Source of the DNA: Rickettsia typhi
Lineage (GTDB): Bacteria > Pseudomonadota > Alphaproteobacteria > Rickettsiales > UBA1997
DNA length: 9,108 nt
Assembly: GCA_945902255.1 (NCBI GenBank)
Contig: CAMDMO010000062.1
Span: 1 to 9,108, forward strand
Direction of reading: 5' to 3'
The position numbers and the translations under genes are program-made. The notes below the pieces were generated by a model. It did no database searches and was not told where the DNA came from. It worked only from the letters and a program-made list of their open reading frames with translations. Positions 6,614-9,108 of the stretch are shown here, piece after piece. The number at the start of each line of letters is the position of its first letter. The first letter of the stretch is position 1.

Positions 6614-6671
6614 CAATTACAACACGCCTTTAGGGCTTGTCGTGGTGGTGTGACTCTGGGGGATATTTGCA

Positions 6672-7475
6672 CTAACTCGCATTATCACTTATTTTAAATC
6701 TTATTACTACTTTAGTGCCTTTTTTTGGCTCTGACTCTATCTCAATTTTTCCACCTTGCATTTCAACTAAATGTTTTACAATTGGCAGCCCAAAGCCAAA
6801 AGAATCAACCTTTCTGGAACTTTGATTAGCGATAGTTTTATATTTTAAAAAAGCAGTTTCAATTTCGAATTTATTCATACCAAATCCTTGATCTGCAACT
6901 GAAATTTCTAAAAAATCATCAAACTCTAAAGCTGTAATTTTAATTTCACTATAATCTGGACTATATTTTAAGGCGTTTGAAATAAGGTTAATAAAAATCT
7001 GCCTCATTCTTTTCTCATCAAGCTTTATTGGAGTTAAATTTTCTGCAATCTCTAATTTAAGCGTAATATTTTTTTTCAAAGCATAATCAGAATTAAGCTT
7101 AATTGAGCGGCGCAAAACCTCGTGCAAATTAATATTATTATCTAAATTTAGTGAAAAATTACCTGATTCAACTTTTTGAACATCAAGCAGATCATGAACC
7201 ATGTCAAATAAATCTGATGCCGCATTTTTGATTTCTTTTACATAATCAAGGCATTCTTCAACTGATTTTGAAGTAGAAATCTCATCTTTTAAAATATCTG
7301 AAAAAGCAATAATTGCTGATAAAGGTGTTTTTAATTCATGACAAATTGCTGACAAAAACTCATTTCCAGAAAAGCTAGTACAAGATTTAACTTTAATTGC
7401 CGCAGAAGCCTGTTTTAGTAAGCTTGGGGTAAATGGTAAAACTGGCTTTTCTATATGATTTTGCGATAAGATCAT
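6672..7475 (-). CDS. Soluble sensor-less histidine kinase (HisKA + HATPase_c)
   Basis: This 267-residue protein consists almost entirely of a histidine kinase core. The dimerisation/phosphoacceptor helix has H46 in CHELKTPLSAIIAF (45-58). The ATPase domain has an N box RQIFINLISNALKYSP (158-173), G1 motif DQGFGM (195-200), F-box-like FLKY (209-212) and G2 GFGLPIVKHLVEMQGG (227-242). All residues needed for ATP binding and phosphotransfer appear present. The first 35 residues have no membrane segment and no PAS, GAF or HAMP domain, so no input domain is visible. No response regulator lies in the window, making it an orphan here. It is divergent from the LysR gene and convergent with the phytochelatin-synthase-like gene. 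It may receive its signal from a partner protein or be the remnant of a longer kinase. Cytoplasmic. No Shine-Dalgarno before ATG. Confidence 0.9.
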   Translation of the reverse strand: MILSQNHIEKPVLPFTPSLLKQASAAIKVKSCTSFSGNEFLSAICHELKTPLSAIIAFSDILKDEISTSKSVEECLDYVKEIKNAASDLFDMVHDLLDVQKVESGNFSLNLDNNINLHEVLRRSIKLNSDYALKKNITLKLEIAENLTPIKLDEKRMRQIFINLISNALKYSPDYSEIKITALEFDDFLEISVADQGFGMNKFEIETAFLKYKTIANQSSRKVDSFGFGLPIVKHLVEMQGGKIEIESEPKKGTKVVIRFKISDNAS

Positions 7476-7554
7476 GTTTCAAAATGGGTCATTGTTGGGG
7501 TTTATGAAAAATGATGCAGACAGCAGAATCGATTTATTTAAATTAAACAAATTA

Positions 7555-7563
7555 ATTATATCA
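7555..7563 (-). promoter_or_regulatory. Extended -10 promoter for the histidine kinase gene
   Basis: On the minus strand TGATATAAT is a perfect extended -10 element (TG at 7563-7562, TATAAT at 7560-7555). It would give a leader of roughly 70 nt before the kinase ATG at 7475. The nearest -35-like hexamer, TTGAGT, is 19 bp upstream, which an extended -10 can tolerate. The site lies in the kinase-LysR intergenic region, where a LysR-type protein could bind. Confidence 0.45.
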
Positions 7564-7590
7564 AAATATGTATTGATAAACTCAATAGTT

Positions 7591-8544
7591 ATGAAAAATA
7601 TCCACAACTTTCTTTACAAAAAAAATCGTCAGCAACAAATTAAAGGCTTTTATTATGTTGCTCGCTTTAAAAGCATTTCTAAAGCAGCAAAAGAAATGAA
7701 TTTAACTCAATCAACTGTAACGCTGCAAATTCAGTCACTAGAAAGAGATTTAGAATTTAAACTTATAAATAGAGACACTAAGCCAATTTCCCTTACTGAA
7801 GATGGCGCAAATTTTTACGAAGTTGTTTGTCCTATAATGCAAGAATTTGAGTCAGCTATTGAAAAATTTCTTAATCGCAGAAAAGAACAATCTGAGAGAA
7901 AAATTGAAATCGCAGTACATCACATCGCCATATCCTACTTAATGCCGAAGATCATTTCTCATTTTAAAAAATCAAATCCCGAAGCTAAAATTATTGTAAG
8001 AAATATTCCAATCAGTGATGCAATTGAAAGACTAAAAGAAGGAACTATTGATTTGGCATTTTATCCAAATTTAGTAAAAGATCCCGAAATCGAACATATT
8101 GACACAGTTTCTTACGACCCAATTTTAATCATGAATAAAAACCATCCATTGGTTAAAAAAGAAATAAAAAGCTTAAAAGATTTAAAAGATTTCGATTTAA
8201 TTAGAATTGATCGCGGCCTTATCGCCCTACCATTATTTGAAGAGGCGGTAAAAAAACATGGACTTAGTGGCAGCGTTGAATTTGAAAATGGCAATTGGGA
8301 AATGTTAAAACATTTCGTAAAAGAAAATGACTTTGTTGCAATTGTATCAACAATCTGTCTTGATAATAATGACGGTGATTTATTTACAAAAAACTTATCA
8401 AATTTTTTTCCCGCAATGGGCTACTCTATTGCCTATAAGAAAGGTCAGTTTTTTAAAATAGCCATAGAAAACTTTATTGATTCGATTAAGGCAGTTGATA
8501 AAGAGTTAAAATTTTCAGATCCAGATTTTGGAGAAAAAAGATGA
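7591..8544 (+). CDS. LysR-type transcriptional regulator
   Basis: This 317-residue protein has the LysR architecture. The winged helix-turn-helix is near the N-terminus (about 18-62), with SKAAKEMNLTQSTVTLQIQ (30-48) as the core, LERDL after it, and RDTKPISLTEDG (61-72) as the wing. A linker helix covers about 73-100. The effector-binding periplasmic-binding-protein-like domain runs from about 104 to the end, with GTIDLAF (151-157) as a typical marker. The frame is open back to an ATG at 7474, but the ATG at 7591 puts the HTH at the usual distance from the N-terminus; even so the 15-20 residues before the first helix are a little long. It is divergent from the histidine kinase gene, the common arrangement for a LysR protein and a target. 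The effector and regulon are unknown. No Shine-Dalgarno is seen. Confidence 0.92.
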   Translation: MKNIHNFLYKKNRQQQIKGFYYVARFKSISKAAKEMNLTQSTVTLQIQSLERDLEFKLINRDTKPISLTEDGANFYEVVCPIMQEFESAIEKFLNRRKEQSERKIEIAVHHIAISYLMPKIISHFKKSNPEAKIIVRNIPISDAIERLKEGTIDLAFYPNLVKDPEIEHIDTVSYDPILIMNKNHPLVKKEIKSLKDLKDFDLIRIDRGLIALPLFEEAVKKHGLSGSVEFENGNWEMLKHFVKENDFVAIVSTICLDNNDGDLFTKNLSNFFPAMGYSIAYKKGQFFKIAIENFIDSIKAVDKELKFSDPDFGEKR

Positions 8545-8567
8545 TGATATTGTAATGACTTTTGCAT

Positions 8568-8810
8568 TAACCTCTGCCAATAGCTCTTCTAACTAAGAAC
8601 CCAATAATCACACTTCGACAAGCTCTGTTGTGACATCGAGATCTTTTTAGTAGTATTAAAACTTAATCTTCGGGCTTCACACTAAGCTTTTTGAAGTAAG
8701 TAATGGCACTAGAAAAACTCAGATTCTGCTTCGATGTCACGCTGAGCTTGTCGAAGTGTGATTGTTGGATTCGGTATTAAAGCTACAACAATAAATAGCG
8801 TCAGAGGTTA
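8568..8810. repeat. Composite inverted-repeat element downstream of the LysR gene
   Basis: Short outer ends, taacctctg (8568-8576) and cagaggtta (8802-8810), are perfect inverted repeats. Inside, 8606-8625 and 8744-8763 form a perfect 20-bp inverted pair containing cacttcgacaagctc. The pairing continues imperfectly to gacatcg (8632-8638) and cgatgtc on the other side. A third, decayed direct copy lies at about 8677-8699 (cacactaagc, then ttgaagtaag). The cttcgacaagctcagcgtg theme resembles REP-like palindromes seen in many bacterial genomes. There is no open reading frame of note inside. It is unrelated in sequence to the element at 4488-4815. Confidence 0.75.
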
Positions 8811-8861
8811 TTACTTTTTTTAATCTCCGTTTTATTTTCTTTTTTATCTTTTTTCTACTTC

Positions 8862-8990
8862 TTGAGTTATCGCTCCGTCGTATGACTTTGAATCCTCCGC
8901 GTTTTTAAAAACCACAAAAGCCTCTAAAACAATCGGTTTAATCACTGAGAGTCGAAGAGCGCAGCGATTCGGTGAGGGGTCAAAATAGTG
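8862..8990. repeat. Remnants of GC-rich palindromic repeats
   Basis: The gene-free tail contains ccgtcgtatgac (8875-8886), which matches 11 of 12 bases of the left hairpin unit at 4620-4631. It also has a 12-base perfect palindrome gtttttaaaaac (8901-8912) and an imperfect hairpin at 8942-8975, where tcac pairs with gtga and cgaa with ttcg around a gcgcagcg-containing loop. These look like decayed copies of several repeat families rather than a gene. Confidence 0.45.
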
Positions 8991-9108
8991 AAATAGATGA
9001 CTTTTTAATTTAGATTTTCAAAATCATTTACATTAAGAACTCTATAGAATTTATTAAAAATTTTAATTAAAAGTCTCTTTAAGATCAATAATCTTAAGAA
9101 ATATTCAG
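8991..9108. other. A+T-rich non-coding tail, nothing recognised
   Basis: Stop codons occur frequently in all frames and no RNA gene, promoter of convincing form or repeat is visible. A gene may begin beyond the window edge. Confidence 0.5.

Noticed and set aside
7474..7590. N-terminal extension of the LysR protein to an ATG at 7474
   Set aside because: LysR proteins begin close to the helix-turn-helix; this stretch contains the kinase promoter candidate and overlaps the kinase start codon.

Overview
This is an A+T-rich window (roughly two-thirds A+T by eye) that reads as chromosomal DNA of an alphaproteobacterium, most like a Rickettsiales-type or other host-associated lineage. The clues are the alphaproteobacterial-looking XerC C-terminus, a small OmpH/Skp, low-GC codon use, and intergenic DNA packed with short GC-rich hairpin repeats (accccgtc-NNNN-gacggggt). 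Species assignment is inference. Nine protein genes are supportable. None has a recognisable Shine-Dalgarno sequence.

Layout. From 156 to 3662 a tight leftward (minus-strand) block runs folE - maf (YceF type) - terC-like - DUF3833 lipoprotein - zntB-like. The junctions are a 7-bp overlap, then 1-, 29- and 4-bp gaps, so it is probably one transcription unit started by a promoter near 3699-3727. Divergently, ompH (3850-4374, +) stands alone and ends at a strong 17-bp-stem terminator. The 495-bp gap that follows (4375-4869) is mostly a nested inverted-repeat element, 4488-4815. Next come xerC (minus) and a phytochelatin-synthase-family gene with a signal peptide (plus); on the best starts their 5' ends overlap by 29 bp. 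A hairpin separates that gene from a convergent, soluble, sensor-less histidine kinase (minus), which is divergent from a LysR-type regulator (plus). The last 564 bp hold no gene but contain a second, different inverted-repeat element and repeat remnants.

How the genes fit together. folE (pterin/folate or queuosine entry) and maf (nucleotide pyrophosphatase) are housekeeping. The terC-like gene, the zntB-like gene and the phytochelatin-synthase-like gene all belong to families linked to metal handling (Mn/other divalent ions, Zn, Cd/Zn-thiol chemistry). A metal-homeostasis theme is therefore possible, but this is inference from family membership. The histidine kinase and LysR regulator form a divergent regulatory pair without a visible response regulator. 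The most unusual items are the exported phytochelatin-synthase-like protein, its head-to-head overlap with xerC, and the nested inverted-repeat element.
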